DNA of 14,747 nt from Sulfurimonas sp. GTDB lineage: Bacteria; Campylobacterota; Campylobacteria; Campylobacterales; Sulfurimonadaceae. The stretch covers positions 1 to 14,747 of the forward strand of contig QNZR01000098.1 of assembly GCA_003978475.1 (NCBI GenBank). The letters are read 5' to 3'. The notes below the pieces were generated by a model. The model saw nothing but the letters and a program-made list of their open reading frames with translations. It searched no databases and had not been told where the DNA came from. Shown one piece after another: positions 13,990 to 14,747 of the stretch. How positions within the stretch are numbered: the first letter of the stretch is position 1; the number at the start of each line of letters is the position of its first letter. The position numbers and the translations under genes were made by a program.

Positions 13990-14555
13990 ATGAGGTTAAG
14001 ACAATGGATGAACGTTACGTATTGCCGACGTATGCGCGGCAGAATATTAGCATTATTGAGGGAAAAAATGCCCGATTGACGGACAGTGAAGGTCAAAAGT
14101 ATATTGATTTTACCTCCGGAATCGGTGTGGTGAGTATTGGGCATGGAAATGAACAGCTCTGCAGTGCCCTGTGCCATCAGGCACAACATATGGTACATAT
14201 GTCCAATCTTTACCTGATTGAGCCACAGGCAAAGTGTGCCCGGATGATTGTACAAAACAGTGGGTATGACATGCAGTGTTTCTTTGCCAATAGCGGTGCC
14301 GAAGCCAATGAAGGTGCCATTAAAATTGCACGCAAGTACGGTGAAGTGGATGGTGAGGCCAAGCGCTATAAGATTATTACGCTGGAACACTCTTTTCACG
14401 GACGAACCATTACCGCACTCAAAGCAACGGGGCAGGAGGCCATGCATAACTATTTTGGCCCCTTTCCCGATGGTTTTGTGTATGCCCAGAGTCTGGATGA
14501 GATTGTCTCAGTACCAAACCAATCTAGGATTGAGACAACTTTTTTTCGCATATGA
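13980..14555 (+). pseudogene. argD: Acetylornithine aminotransferase ArgD, interrupted 3' part missing
   Basis: The frame begins strongly: GGAGG lies seven bases before the ATG at 13980 (an internal ATG at 14004 is also possible), overlapping the previous gene by ten bases. Residues to about 175 are good ArgD/class III aminotransferase: YIDFTSGIGVVSIGHGN, HMSNLYLIEPQ, FFANSGAEANEGAIKIARKYG (PLP phosphate-binding region) and HSFHGRTITALKATGQ. After SLDEI (to about 14504) the match to the family stops, and 16 unrelated residues lead to a TGA at 14553-14555. Full ArgD is about 395 residues; the missing part holds the DE(I/V)Q Asp and the PLP-binding Lys, so the product cannot be active as drawn. 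ArgD normally transaminates N-acetylglutamate semialdehyde in arginine synthesis. A mobile-element insertion, deletion or assembly joint would each explain the break. Confidence 0.85.
14503..14538. repeat. 8-bp inverted repeat at the argD breakpoint
   Basis: TTGTCTCA (14503-14510) and TGAGACAA (14531-14538) are perfect inverted copies around 20 bases. The left copy coincides with the place where ArgD similarity ends; TGTC...GACA ends are usual for several transposon families. It may be the element's tip or a recombinase site. No terminator T run fits its position. Confidence 0.5.
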
Positions 14556-14747
14556 GAGGAGATATTATAAGACTAGAAGTTCAGGGGTGTGTGACAGGTT
14601 TTGGTGGATAGCAAACGTATACGGGCGTATATGGCCGTATACTGGGTGTATACAGGTGTATATTGGTCGAAATTAACATCATGAGAAATCCCGATCAAAA
14701 AAATATTTTTTTTCACGACAAAAATCCATTTTGAAAAAAACATTTTT
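14504..14747. mobile_element. Possible end of an inserted element (continues past the window)
   Basis: From about 14504 onward no ordinary coding sequence is seen. The interval holds an inverted repeat at the junction, the GTATAY decamer array, and then a very A/T-rich stretch (14691-14747). The start TGTCTCA, the interruption of a biosynthetic gene and the repeat array are all compatible with a transposon or other integrating element end. No transposase or integrase gene is visible and no target duplication can be checked, so this is inference. Confidence 0.4.
14616..14666 (+). repeat. Five tandem degenerate decamers, consensus YGTATAYNGG
   Basis: The units are at 14616-14625, 14626-14635, 14636-14645 (plus one extra G), 14647-14656 and 14657-14666. 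The core GTATAC/GTATAT begins at 14617, 14627, 14637, 14648 and 14658, so spacing is 10, 10, 11 and 10 bp, about one helical turn each. GTATAC is itself palindromic. This is the pattern of a multi-site protein-binding array, for example transposase sites at an element end or iterons. Confidence 0.75.

Noticed and set aside
13953..14447. 164-residue minus-strand open frame opposite argD
   Set aside because: Antisense to well-conserved ArgD sequence; no recognisable domain and no ribosome binding site.
14616..14666. CRISPR array or iteron origin reading of the decamer repeats
   Set aside because: Units are 10 bp with no spacers, so it is not CRISPR; an origin is possible but no replication gene is in view.
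14681..14734. Plus-strand 17-residue frame MRNPDQKNIFFHDKNPF near the right edge
   Set aside because: No Shine-Dalgarno, very A/T-rich codons and no family resemblance; too short to support.
14573..14743. Minus-strand 56-codon frame covering the GTATAY array
   Set aside because: The repeat period (10-11 bp) is not a multiple of three and the translation (YTPVYTQYTAIYARI) is just the array; the frame has no ribosome binding site in view and may be chance.

Overview
The window looks like chromosomal DNA of a Campylobacterota (epsilonproteobacterial) species, most plausibly a free-living Sulfurimonas/Sulfurovum-type organism. The basis is the modest G+C content, the protein sequences, and a gene block (trmB, an FN3 lipoprotein, an RluA-family pseudouridine synthase, then divergent rodA) that I recall as conserved in Campylobacter jejuni and Helicobacter pylori. 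The genus assignment is inference. No rRNA, CRISPR array or complete mobile element is visible.

Layout: (1) 1-2590, minus strand: the operon rluD-like > FlpA-like four-domain FN3 lipoprotein > trmB (partial, runs off the left edge). (2) 2656-3895, plus strand: rodA, then a CAT-anticodon tRNA. (3) 3896-6232: a HAD phosphatase behind a 9-codon leader ORF, an RDD membrane protein, a 56-aa single-span membrane protein (minus strand), a secreted SNase-like protein, and a small membrane protein downstream of ppa. (4) 6235-10304: ppa (minus) diverging from a complete Na+-pumping oxaloacetate decarboxylase operon, oadG-oadA-oadB. The operon ends in a perfect 15-bp hairpin that also contains the stop codon of the convergent cheV. 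(5) 10338-11288: cheV (CheW plus receiver), with an inverted repeat over its probable -10 box. (6) 11460-14555, plus strand: a tight overlapping cluster of a HlyD-like periplasmic adaptor, a molybdopterin oxidoreductase and argD.

argD is broken: after about 175 native residues the reading frame enters unrelated DNA near 14504 and stops at 14555. The foreign stretch starts with TGTCTCA, has an 8-bp inverted repeat, and carries a tandem decamer array (consensus YGTATAYNGG, five copies at 10/10/11/10-bp spacing). I read this as one end of a mobile element, or another rearrangement junction, whose remainder lies beyond the window.

A second pattern is the palindrome TTACATGTAA. It occurs five times (twice in the oadB/cheV hairpin, once over a probable -35 position, twice inside genes), plus one near match. 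This is far more often than base composition predicts and suggests an iterated genomic word or regulator site.

The functional themes are cell envelope growth (rodA), rRNA/tRNA modification, C4/C3 carboxylate metabolism coupled to Na+ export, pyrophosphate hydrolysis, chemotaxis and arginine biosynthesis. Most of the window is ordinary housekeeping DNA; the unusual parts are the right-hand end and the recurring palindrome.
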